Source: Bipolaris cookei
Taxonomy: Eukaryota > Ascomycota > Dothideomycetes > Pleosporales > Pleosporaceae
DNA length: 64,000 nt
Assembly (NCBI GenBank): GCA_002286855.1
Contig: NRSV01000039.1
Coordinates: forward strand, 62,001 to 126,000
Reading direction: 5' to 3'
Shown: positions 20,946 to 32,300 of the stretch, piece by piece
Position numbering within the stretch: the stretch's first letter is position 1
How the letters are laid out: each line of letters begins with the position of its first letter
Program-made: the position numbers and the translations under genes
The notes under the pieces: generated by a model
Databases searched by the model: none
What the model was told of the DNA's origin: nothing
What the model saw: only the letters and a program-made list of their open reading frames with translations

Positions 20946-21933
20946 GGTGCAGTGCTAGGGTGCGTTCTTATGTCCCGGGTGTACGCTGTCCTAGGCTGGT
21001 GCAGGTAAAGCCGTGGGGAAGAGGGACAGGCAGCAGCAACGCCGGGCAGAAAGAGCAGCAGTCGCAACGACGGCGACGATGATGACAGAGAGAGCGGAAA
21101 GGAGGAGAGAGAGGAGAAAGGTGTACTGACTTGACAGACATAGTCGAGACTTGTTGCTGCAAACTTGTTCACGGACAAAGCGTGAATAGTTCGCCCACAC
21201 CCAGCAGTGCCAATGCAAGCCTTCTTGCGTGCGGGAGTGCACTAATAGTGCCTGCGCCCGCCCGGACGTCTTTCGGCCCGACGACCGCCTCCTATCAAAA
21301 GTCGAGCTGTGGCTCCCGCGTGGATGCGAGTGATCTGTCTAGCGGCTGGTGTGGGGACGAACGGTGGGGTTGCTGAGCTCGATGGGTTGGCTGGGGCTGC
21401 TTGTCGCGGCGAGCGCGGTTGTCGCAAATGGCTGGTGTTGGCGGGTTGTGCGTTGGGCGGGTCGTGGAAGCTGAGAAAGGGCTATGTACTATGCGCATCT
21501 ACACATCTGCTACATATATGATATGCATCACCGTCGGATACGGCACGTGCGACTGCCGGCGGTTATCGTCAATCAAGGCACTGCAACTCTGCGCCTCCTG
21601 CAGCAGCTGCTGATGATCCCGTAAGACGCGCTTGCGTCACCCCCGAGGGCCCGTGGTGGGGGGACTACATGGACTACATGGACTACATGGCCAATCAGAG
21701 CCTACAAGACCACACACCCATCGGGTGGCCAGGATTGGCATTAATGCACAGTACTTGTCTCATCAACATACGTACGTAGTCGGACATACACATATGTATA
21801 TGTATACATGTATACCCAGGCCTCCAATGCCAGCCCCTGCCCCTGCTATCTAAGCTTTCAATGAACATGATGCGCTCTCACTACAGAATCACTGCCCACC
21901 CTTCTCCAAAGCAGCAATTACTAAACCCTATCT
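20946..21933. other. Upstream region of WBP2-like gene, no gene seen
   Basis: Contains a three-unit 9-bp tandem repeat (21663-21689) directly followed by a CCAAT box, and an alternating pyrimidine/purine stretch of ATGTATATGTATACATGT type near 21790-21815. No coding region is supported. Confidence 0.5.
21663..21689. repeat. Tandem repeat of GACTACATG, three perfect copies
   Basis: Three exact 9-base units. A CCAAT box (GCCAATCAG) follows immediately at about 21690. Confidence 0.95.
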
Positions 21934-24226
21934 CTATCCATCATCCTCCCTCTCCGTCATTGTCCACCTCCTTTTGGGTCCCTGTCTATGCTCATACACG
22001 TCGTCAAGTTTCGGTGGACCCCAGAGCCCATGGCTGGGCTTAGGCGCCGCCTTTGCGCCCCAAAGACCTGTTGCACTCACCGCACTCTGTTTCCGAGTGG
22101 CGGCGCTGACCAGCGGAGTCGATTTATCGCCCACCTCCCTTTCTTCCTTTGAATCTAGCTTTGTGAGACGGTTGGTTGAATCAGACGCGCCGTCTGCTTG
22201 TGAGATAGAATTTACGTCTTGTTCACTATAAGACATGCCAGCACTCGTAGCGCCAATAGGTTTCGACCGTACTTGTTGGTGTGCAGAGTGGAGACCCGTT
22301 TCTGCCTCTACAGCAGGCGTGCTCGTTCCTGACCACAAGCCTCCTGCAGGAGATGTAGCTCCACTCGTTGCACTCTGGATGAATCTCGAGTTCGACCCCG
22401 AGCTCATGGTCCGACGCATGCTGCTCATGGAGCTGTTCCGGGTCCTGTAGGGCTCACCAATTGAAAACGGTGTCTCGGAAGGAGTACTAGCAGTCGAGGA
22501 TCCCGTAAATCGTCGACGATGGTCTAGCAATGGACTTGGCAACACAACTGGTGACTGTACTTGTACTTGCGCCTGTGCCGAAAGTGGTTTGGAAGGATCA
22601 ACGCCAGGCCGCAGATGGTCGATTGAAGCTGAGAGCTTCACCTCGTAAATATCCGGCATACCGGGGTCCGCGACTGAGAGTCGCCGCTCGTGCAAAGTCG
22701 ATGGTGCTGGTGTTTCCCTGGGCTCGTCCCTCCGGACCGCCATTGAGAGAGAAGCGAGGCCAATGTCCATGAGTACAGGCTGGTTAGTCATGGCTCCCAG
22801 GAGAGCGTTGCAACCAGCTCCATGAGTTACTAAGATCAGCACAAGCTCTTCCTCTTCCTCATCGGGCCCGGCCGCGCCATCGCTAAAATTTGGAAAGGGA
22901 TCTGACTTGGTTTGCGACATGCGTGGCGGCGTCAGACGAAGCGGCTCTCGGAACATGAAACCTGGGAACTGGTTCTTAGGAGGTGCAGTGCCATGTGTCT
23001 TATACCATTGCAGCATACCCGCAAGACCTCTTCTGAAGCGCTTATGCATTGTGCTCCATTCGTCACCAAACTGACCACCATCGCCCCAGTTCTGAGGTTC
23101 GCGCATACTATCCCATTGGAAGTCGACTTGCACACAAGCCTCCTGCGCGTGGGCAACGTATCCGCGCGGTATAGGATCAGCTGGGGAGACCGAATAAGAC
23201 GGGTTCGGGGGCTGGTAGACACGACTTGATGTGCTAGTAGGACCTGGCGTAGGTATAGGCGCCACGAGTGGCGAGACGGCTTCTCTTGGAACGGTGCCTG
23301 GTAGAGCCAAGGGGCCAGTATAGCTGCTCGAACGTTCGCGCAAGGGCATAGCCTGTGCCAAGCTGCCCATTCTTGCACCCTGTATGGTATTGGCTGCAGT
23401 CTTGTTCCCTGTCCAGCCGCCTGGAAAATGGCCCCTACTGCTGTTTGGATTGGGTTGTTCTTGAATGTAATCGCCTCGCCGCAGCAGATCCGCCTTTGCA
23501 CCAGCTACCATCATGGTCGAGTTGGGAGGCGCTGTGATGTCTGCGTAATACTCGGGAGACAGCCACTCGCCCAAGAAGGCATCGATACGTAGCAGGATTC
23601 TCTCAGGCCCGGTACGAGGTTTGGGTAGAATCTCGAGGCTGGGGTCGGCGAGCGGTTCAAAGGTTCGAGGTTGCGATGATGTCGATTTGGTGCGTGGCGC
23701 TTTCGACGAGGAGCTCCCCAATGTGCTATTCTTTTCCTTGGACGGCATCGGCATGCTGAGTTCTGGTACGGTTGATGCCTGTATCTGCGAGATTCCCGCT
23801 GCCACCGCAGTACTCGTTTGGACGCATCTTAGAAACGGGCTCGAATGGATGATAATCTTTCGTTTCTTCGGTCGTTGGGCACCGCTTCCCTGTGCCTGCC
23901 CATCTTGCGAGATGGTCAGCTTGCCCAAGTCGAGCTGCGAGGGATCGTGGCTAGGAGAAGTCTTCGCTGCCTCTGCCTGCTGACTGTCTCTCTCAATGAG
24001 CAATGCAGCTATGCGTTGGCCAAGTGCCTTTGCTTGCGACCAGCCGCCGTATGTAAGTGGGGGATCGTAGGGTGCAGGCGAGGTGAGATGCCATGACTTG
24101 TCAGCAGCATCCAGCCGGGCACCGTGCCTGTGAAGGATGTTAGCTACAGGCTCGGAATGTGGAGCCGTGAATACAGTTGAGGCGGTACCTGGCGACAATT
24201 ACTACTGCGGGACTTGCCCTTGCCAT
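21934..24226 (-). CDS. Histidine phosphatase (phosphoglycerate mutase-like) superfamily protein
   Basis: Two exons, 24226-24189 and 24127-21934, separated by a 61-nt intron (GTACC donor, TTCACAG acceptor), give 743 residues. The catalytic RHG signature is created by splicing: exon 1 encodes ASPAVVIVA plus two bases of Arg, and exon 2 continues HGARLD, so His14 is the phosphate acceptor. Other family features: SSPFLRCVQTS (second Arg), a GEWLSPEYY acid region and LVTHGAGCNALL (second His). About half the protein is Ser/Pro-rich insertions and a long C-terminal tail that look disordered, far larger than the usual 200-300 residue domain. Substrate unknown; fungal relatives include both phosphatases and regulators. 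Reading through the intron would give an alternative N-terminus without the Arg of RHG. Confidence 0.85.
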
Positions 24227-24613
24227 GACGCGCTAAGAAAAGCCTCGCGTCTTGCGTGCAGCTGTCAGGAGCTGTCAGAATTGGATTGTTCAAGAGAGAA
24301 AATAACTCGAGGCACCACTCAAGGAGAAACAAAAACTCCGGGACAAGGCAGACAATTGAGAGGTTTAGCACAACAGTAGCGTAGTAGCGGCAGCAACGGC
24401 GATTCTTGAAGTGATGATGTCGCGGCCCAGGGTCCAACAATTGGCAAGCGGCGCAGGCGGGCGGGGCCTAGAATGAGCTTTTGGGCACATGACTGTACCG
24501 GCCCCTCGCCAACATGCATGGGAATATTTATTGTTCTTTATTCGGCTACCGACGTACATGTACTACTACTACTACTACTATTGCTGCTGCTACCACTGCG
24601 GGTGCTTTTACCT
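24227..24613. other. Upstream of histidine phosphatase gene, no gene seen
   Basis: Lies between two minus-strand genes. Contains a TAC trinucleotide run at 24561-24580 followed by a short TGC run. Nothing else recognised. Confidence 0.5.
24561..24580. repeat. TAC trinucleotide microsatellite
   Basis: Perfect TAC run of six and two-thirds units, followed by TTGCTGCTGC. Confidence 0.9.
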
Positions 24614-25551
24614 TTACTTCAAGTACTCTCCGTTCGTCTCCTTGTGAATGACATCAAACAATGGCTTAGCACTGAACCAACCCGCCAGTGGACTTCCTAC
24701 AGTCTGGCGTGTGTATACAGCATCTTCTTCGCTGATCTTCACTGTCTGGCCTCCTCGTCCCGCTGCCGCTGCATCCGCCATCAGCTGCGCTTGGCAGCAC
24801 TTTTCCATACTCACGAACCAGAATACGGCCTCCTCGATAGTCCGGCCAACCGTCAACAAGCCATGGTTCTGCAGTAAGGCAGCCTTTTTGTCGCCTAGGC
24901 ACTGGGCAATGTTTTTGCCCTCCTCGGCAGCAAGCACGATTCCGTTGAAAGACTCGTAAAGCACGTGGTCGTCGTGAAAGGCGCACGAGTCCTGTGTTAT
25001 GGTATCGAGCTTGCGGCCAAGTGCACAAAAGGCACGGCCGTATATGGAATGAGAATGTGCTGCGGCCACGACGTCTGGGCGGGCCGTGTGGACGGCATGG
25101 TGGATCATGTATGCTGCCGTGTTCAGGAGACGGCACTCTCCTCCATCAATAACTTTTCCGTTTGCATCGACAAGAATCAGGTCCGACGCTGTAATCTGAC
25201 TGAAAGCCACACCGAATGGATTGACCCAGAAGGTCGTGGGGTCTACGGGATCCTTGGTCGCATCAGCACCATCCATGTGTACTATTGTTAGGTTCAGGAA
25301 CCAACCCTCAAAGTGATATGGCCAGCTACACCCTCGTCAAAGCCATATTTGCCAAAGATGCGGAATGCAGCAGCGAGGCGGCCCTTTAGGTATGCACGCT
25401 CCTTGAGTGGGTCGTCGAATTTGGGTGGTCCTGTGAAATTGACCTGCATTCCCTTGGCCTCTCCTTCGCTCAGGCCAGGCTCCAGGGGCACAGCCGTGCT
25501 AGGTTTTGTTTGTTCGGGCGCCTGGGGCTCAGTGGCGGACGGTGGAGACAT
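24614..25551 (-). CDS. Class II aldolase/adducin domain protein
   Basis: Two exons, 25551-25306 and 25252-24614, with a 53-nt intron of weak consensus (GTTGGT donor, CCAAG acceptor), give 294 residues. The join gives AGHITLR followed by DPVDPTTFWVNPFG, which is the conserved family sequence. Metal-binding histidines are visible in AAHSHSIYGRAF and the third in LLQNHGLLTVG. Members in bacteria are sugar-phosphate aldolases and epimerases; the fungal proteins of this type are mostly uncharacterised and cytosolic. No signal peptide. The unusual donor makes the splice site less certain than in other genes, but the frame is open on both sides and the join restores the motif. Confidence 0.85.
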
Positions 25552-28500
25552 GATGAGTGTGGACGCAGAAAACTATGTAGTGAGACTTGGACGAAAGAGA
25601 AGGAGAGACGGCCGTTGAGGAGAGTGAAGATGCAAAGACAGCGGCAAAGCACAATGGAGTTCGTAGGTAGTAGAAATACGGCAATCGTGTAGTAATGGCG
25701 GGCCAGCGTCTTGCCAGCAAATGCGAGCAAGTAACCTCGGAACTACATGACACGCCCTTCCGAAGCCACGGAAACTGCGTTATCGGAAAGCTTCCGATTC
25801 CTATCTTTGCTTGCGAGTCTAGGGCGCCTAAGCAATCCGAAAGCCGTGGTTGGCCGCGTCTGTGTACGGAATGCGGGGCGCCCATCTAGACGCGGGGTAG
25901 TGGGCGTAGTGAGCCTCCTTCTCGACCTGGCTGACGGCAATGGTCAGCCACGCCCCTCTGCCTGAGTCTTCTTACGCCATCATCACGGCAACAATTCACT
26001 CGTTGCGAGCCAGACTGGACATGCCGGGGAGCCGACACCCGAGGCCCGTGAACTGCCCTAGACTCAACAACACGCAATCTCTCTTCCCGATAGTACTCTA
26101 CTCCCTGGCTTCGAGGATGATAGCACCTTCGTATCAAGGCCCTCCATGTTGTTGGAGTCTGATATGTGTATAGCAGATATGGGGAACCCATGCTATCTCG
26201 CGCAAACAAAAGCCAGCCTTCCCCGCGTTCTCTGGTATGCATTGCGCATCCCTGCAGACAGGCATGGCATGTGTGGTAGGCAAGAAAAGAAACAAATTTC
26301 AAGGTACCGTACCAAAGTCTGCATGCCTCCGTGCACGTGACGTGTCACCGGCAAACGACGACCACGTAGCAGTCAATCTCAACACCCATTCGTCTTGTCA
26401 ACATAGTATCCCAGCCTTATCAAAAGCTCAGGGAATAGGTCGGTCAGTGGTATGGGACACGGTGGAACGCAGTGGTAGCCAAGCAAGAATGTAAAGAATA
26501 CTAGGGGACAGTTTGCAACATGTTAGGTAGCGAGTCCCCAAGATTACAAGGTAAATATGCGTAACACGTGCGTACTTGTGTACATAAGTTACACCACAGT
26601 AGAGCAAAATATGGATAGGCTAATGCGAGGCAATTAGATCATGGAAACGTCATTCCCATTCATGCCAGCGTCGACTGTCACTTTCACCACTGCATGTGCG
26701 CCTCCATCGGATATACTCTGATTGTTTCTGTAGTGCGTCAGTAAATCATTATCAGCATACATAGTCATGACCAATGCAAGATGCCATCATACATATCACA
26801 TGTCACTTGCATCAATGGATTTCAATTTCAAGGCTAGGCTGGCTAGTTACCCAAGCAGACCAGCCCTGATTCAAACACAACCGGAGCAGTGCGGATAGCC
26901 AAGTACTCCACTTGGGTTGAAGAGCATAGAATGCAGGTGCGCACTATAAGGACGAAGACGGAGGAGCCGATAAAGCGGGGGATGGTGCTTACTGATGGCT
27001 GCAGGCAGACTGCTACCGAAGCATCAACGGCACAGGATCATCACAGGCATGCCACGACAAGCCCCGCTTTACTACCGCCATAGATACTGCACGATCAGCA
27101 CCCTTGTACTTGGTGTCTTGAGAGCTGGACAGAACGGAGTAGCCTCACCCTTGTCCATGTATATTGGTGCGGCTTGCCGCTCGGAAGAAGCAACCGACTG
27201 AGCGGCACTTGGCGGGTTCCACCTCCATTAGCGTGTGTTAAAATAGGGGAAAGTGTGTTGAAGAGACGCAGAGATGCACGCCTGGTGCACCCCCAGCACC
27301 TCAGCCTTGCACATCTGGTCTATTACAGCCACGCGTCTTTTTTTCTAGTGGTCTGACGGGATATGGCCGCAAAATGACGGGCAAAACTGCAAACCGTGCC
27401 GCGTCATGTCGTTGCGCCCAATAAGCAACGACTTGTCTGCTAAAGAGGACAAGCGACAGATTATTCAACAGCACGTGTGAGGCGACGTGCCAAAGCTATG
27501 GGAGTCTATGTCAATCAAAGATCTTTCTGGCTATGGCACTGAGGTTGTCGACTATCATGTTTTGCACTGGCACCCGACTTTGAAAGCGATACACACACAC
27601 ACTAAACTGTGAACAGTAGTACTATATGTTGATGCAGACAACAAAAAAAGCAAAACATCCTTGAGGTTTCAGATGATGCTGGGGCAAGCGGAGTATGGTA
27701 ATGGTTCGCGATGGCCGTGTGCTCTAGAGGCTGGCGGGTTTGCCGAGCAGCTCGATAAAGCATGTAGTGCTCGCGGGATGACGATCTGAAAATGGACAGT
27801 GGCGTTCATGGGGCGCCAGATGAGGAACATTGCAGGAGAGGCTGTCCTCAAAGAGCCAAGGTGTTATGTGCGGTCATTTGGAGGAAGCGTGAGAAATGCA
27901 GTCGACTGGAGGCGGAGACAAGAGTGGAGGCTTGGATCTGCAGTCAATTGAGCGTACAGAGTGCATGACGTACCATGAAGGCCGGCAAAAGCAACCTCAG
28001 CTCTCCTCCCTCCTGCTGCGAGACCATGTCGTCGAATGGCGAGCTGACCGTCGCGCATCCCGTACATATATGGCCATGTACGCAGTTCACACCTCAGTTA
28101 GGAAACTCTCCCGTTCGCTGTCTCCCACATGGCCTCATTGCGAAGAAAGCAATCCCAGGGTGAGGGCATGGTGTATGGAGGGCCGATAAGCGAGCCGTCC
28201 GCGGACTGGGAGGGCGGGCATTGCTTGAGAGATCAACTGCTGGGCTTGACCATTTCTCGCCTTAGCCGACTACCCATGATGATGCTGGCTGCTGATCACG
28301 CTCGTGGCTGGCTCATGTCGGCGACAAAACGATGAAGCGATGGTCAGAGCCATCCCAGTCGTCACAGCGGGAGGTCCGTTCCTCGACCCGCAGACCCGCT
28401 TGTGGCTACCGATCACGACCTGATCTACGCTAGTGAGAGCGCTGCAATTCGCCATCCACCAACGACAGCCTGGAGAGCCGGCTTCGTGTTTTTCCAAATC

Positions 28501-29338
28501 AGATGCACATCACGCCTCCCCGCCGCTCTTGGACTACGGCCATGTACTCTTAGGTGTAGAGTATGCTGCGTCTCCGCCTTTGCCACTAGTGCACACCTAC
28601 GTACACTGTGCATTTTTACAACTCTCGCGAGGCTAGCAGGCCTCCAAACACTGTCTACACCCTCTCTACCGCATTTGTTGTTTCATACTATTAGTTTTTT
28701 GACTACATATGCAACAAAGAGTCAAGCTCGAAGCCACCAAGGCAGTGTTTTTGCAAACAACTATATCCTAACAATAGTCTGGTGTATCTACCCAACATGA
28801 ACCGTCAAGGGCCATACTTATGCCATTGTCACACTTGATAGTATCACGAAAATTATCGAGCTCCACATATGTAACCCTGCCTATCACCCTGCGTGCTTGG
28901 TTGCTTTGCCGGGCTGAGCCTGCAACGGAACATGCGCCGCACCCCACACCTAGACGATAGGTGGGTTTGGCATAGAGACCATTTGTACGCGCCAATGCTG
29001 TATATCACGCACGGAAGGAATGCCAAGTTTATTATTTCAATCCTGGTGTAGGGATCGACGGCCTGAATTATCAGCTCAAGCCACAATGGGTACCCTAGAC
29101 ATACCTTCGTCCTGGGGCTAGCTGAACTAGCTGCCATGTGAACCAAGAAGAATGTATTGGGAATCCTCCGGTAGCTGCGGTCTGGGATTATAGCCCGATG
29201 GCCAATGCCATGCAAGCATACGTGCCTCGCCTGCTAGCCATAGAGCATCATGTTTTAAAGAGACTGCCTGCGCTCCGTACACTGAGCTTTCTGTGTTCCA
29301 ATCCACATGCTGCATCTATTTAGTAAGTACTTCTTGGT
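25552..29338. other. Gene-poor 3.8-kb gap before the NACHT gene
   Basis: The largest stretch without a credible gene. Frames of up to 138 codons exist on both strands but overlap each other, lack similarity and have no sensible splice extensions. A short AC run is at 27591-27602. I saw no transposon ends or long repeats. It may contain promoters for the flanking divergent genes, a non-coding RNA or a decayed element; none can be shown from sequence alone. Confidence 0.45.
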
Positions 29339-32300
29339 ATGAGCCCCTCAACAATTGATTCTGATATCCATCTGCAAGAAAAGCAGAAAAAGAAGCGCTC
29401 CCAACAGTCGCCCGACAACACTCAGCATAGAAATAGAAGTAGTCCATCTATCTCCTCCATTGACTCCGGCACTACTTCGCCTTTGCAAATTCCTACTCGA
29501 CTCTCACCACCCCGATCACAATCAACAAAGGGATTACCATCTCCTCCAGAGATTAGCTATTCTACCTCTACTACACCAGCACTACAGTTCCAACCTTCAT
29601 CACAGTCTCTAAAAAAGCCAGCAACAGGGCCAAAAAGTCCCTTGCCACTTCAAGAGCCAACAGTGATTTTTCCGTCATTGTCTATTGACACTAGCCCTGC
29701 ATCAACCTCGGCTACAGGCTCTAGATCTATTACACAATCATCTCAGCAACCTCTTCCGTCAGAAAGTCCGCAACCTGCTCTACCACGCCAGTTTTCGGTG
29801 AGCTCTAATCTTTCAACACAATCCTCAATCACCTATAGCACATCACCAGCTTTTCGGCCTAGTATCATGTCTCTCAGACTCTCTTCTTCTTCCGGAAAGT
29901 TGAACGGAACCAACGGAGCAAGTGTGCTTTCCCCAACAGAGTCGCCTGGGGCGCTCTTCCGCGCCAAAGGACGTTTGTCGTCCTTCGCCTCTTCTCGTGC
30001 CACGAGCGGGAACTTTGGCTCAATCAAATCCCCCAAGAAGCGTCTCGGCAGTACTGGCAACTACCAAAATTTGTTTGTCCAAGAGTCTGCGGCAGCTTTG
30101 ACTGACCGTAGTAAGAAGGCGCTGGGCGTTGCGCATGAGAACATCCGCGATGTTACTTATGTCTCTTTTCTTGAGTGGATCAGATCCGAGCGGCTGACCA
30201 CACTCCCACACAAGGGCAGCCGGTGGGACAGAGTCCTGATTCGCGCCCTTTATTTTGCAGAGCAACTTCACAAATTCGAACAAGCAATACAGCCGTTTGC
30301 CCACAACAGTGCCTCTGCTGCCATTGTTGGTTACGGCCATGCACAACTGCTTCTTGAGCTCAGCCATCACAACTCTGAAGCTCTGGACAAGGCATTCTCA
30401 ATCTTCTACAAGTTTGCCATGTCATTCCACTCGGTGTTGCATCGTTCCGAGTTGTTGGCCGCAAGCCCTGAGATCCGCGAGCAGATCTGCCTCCTCTACG
30501 CAGATCTTATCAGCCTCGTAGTCGATGTTGGCATTCAGTTCTACTACGCTGCCAAGGGTAGGTGGTTTTATTTTTAAACCGTCTTAAGAATATCTGCTAA
30601 CTAGCCTAGGTATGTCATCTAACTCTACTAGCCTAGACATTTTTGAGCAATTTGGTGATACGATCGAGTCATTCCGCACACGCCAAAACACTGTGATTGA
30701 ACTCATCTGGCAATCCCAAATCGAAAACGAAGTGTTCGAAGAAGGAGAATCCATTGATGTTCAGCATCTGAGCCGATGGCTGGCTTCTCAGGATCGAGTG
30801 ATTGCAGCAATCACCAGAGATCATGAGACATATGTGGACAACCAAGCAGTAAGTCCAAGGATGGATTACAATATAGAACAAACACTTACTTGATGCGTTT
30901 TAGGAGTTTACTTGCCTGTGGTTCAACAAGCATTTGACGAGATTTTTCCACAGCCAAAACCGCATCTTCTTGGTCACAGGCCAATCAGGTGCTGGTAAGA
31001 CTACCCTTGCTGGATCCATCGTTGAGCGTCTGCAGCGGCCTATGAACCGCCAGCAGTACGATACATTGTTCTGTTCACTCTCTCCGGATATTCCAACTGC
31101 TGCGACCTCGCTGGCAGTAGTGAAGTCTCTGCTCTTCCAGTTGCTAAATCTGCGCATTGGTAACATGAACATGTATTGGGCTCTGTTCCGGGCTTATAAC
31201 CAGTGCCGAAACTGTGAGGATGTCAAGACTTACGAAGAGTATCTTTGGCAGGCATTGACAGAGGCCCTTCAGCACCCTGCTGTTGGCTCCAATGAGCTTG
31301 TGATTGTAGTCGACGGTCTGGATGAGATCGCTGACTCCAAGAGCGCTTCTGTCCAAGCAATAGGTGGTTTCAGCTCGACCGGTCTTCTGGAGAAGTTGGC
31401 CAAGGTTACGAAGCAGGGCCGAGGCGTAAGACTGATCACAATGTCTTCTTCTGTGAAACTCTCATCTCCATCCATGGGCATTCAGCATGAAATCACACGC
31501 GACGATGTTCGGGATGACTTACACGCTGTTGCCCTACGGTCATTGATTCAAAACCATCACTTCCATGGCCAACGTGCTCTCGAGCAAGAACAACTACTTG
31601 ACCGGGTTATCCAAGTAGCCAATGGGTCATTCTTGCAGCTCTCATTGATCTGTGAGCTACTCAACGGCCAGAAATCCCCTGATGCCATGAGCAAGGTAGT
31701 CAGTGGTTTAGAGACTTCGAAACCTTCAGTCTCTGACCTGATTGTAAATCTCTTCAAACAGCTGAACCCCAACAACGATGCAAAGACCATGCTATCATGG
31801 GTTCTGGCTGCTGAGCGGCCCCTCACCATCGACGAGATTCGCACTCTGTTCTCAGTCGATGTCCAGCGCGGAACTATCTCTGACAAGGGAGTCAACGTCA
31901 ACGAGATGTTCAGGTCCCTGGAGCCGCTGTTCACTCTGCACCAGCGTATTGTGCGATTCAGGCACCCTGTAATTCACTCCACTCTTCATGATCTGGCCGA
32001 AACTGGCAAGGTTTCTATTCCACTAGAAGATAGCGAGACGGATCTGCTTCTTAGAGTCCTGGCTTATACCAAGTCCGTCCTCAAGGACAGCAGGAGCGAG
32101 CCAACTTTTGACATCTCCAATCCATCGACACCAGACAACCTGTTCAAGCAATACCGCTTTCTTGAGTACGCAGTCAGATATTGGGTCTTGCATTTGCAAC
32201 AGTCCCCTCTGGCCCCCAAATCGACTGGGGAGTTCAAGCCGACCGCTGAACTCAAAAAGGTCTTTCCGGAAACGACAATGCTTGCTATTTTGGAATCGAA

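Noticed and set aside
28402..28800. 132-codon plus-strand frame in the gene-poor gap
   Set aside because: No motif; overlapping frames on the other strand are equally long.
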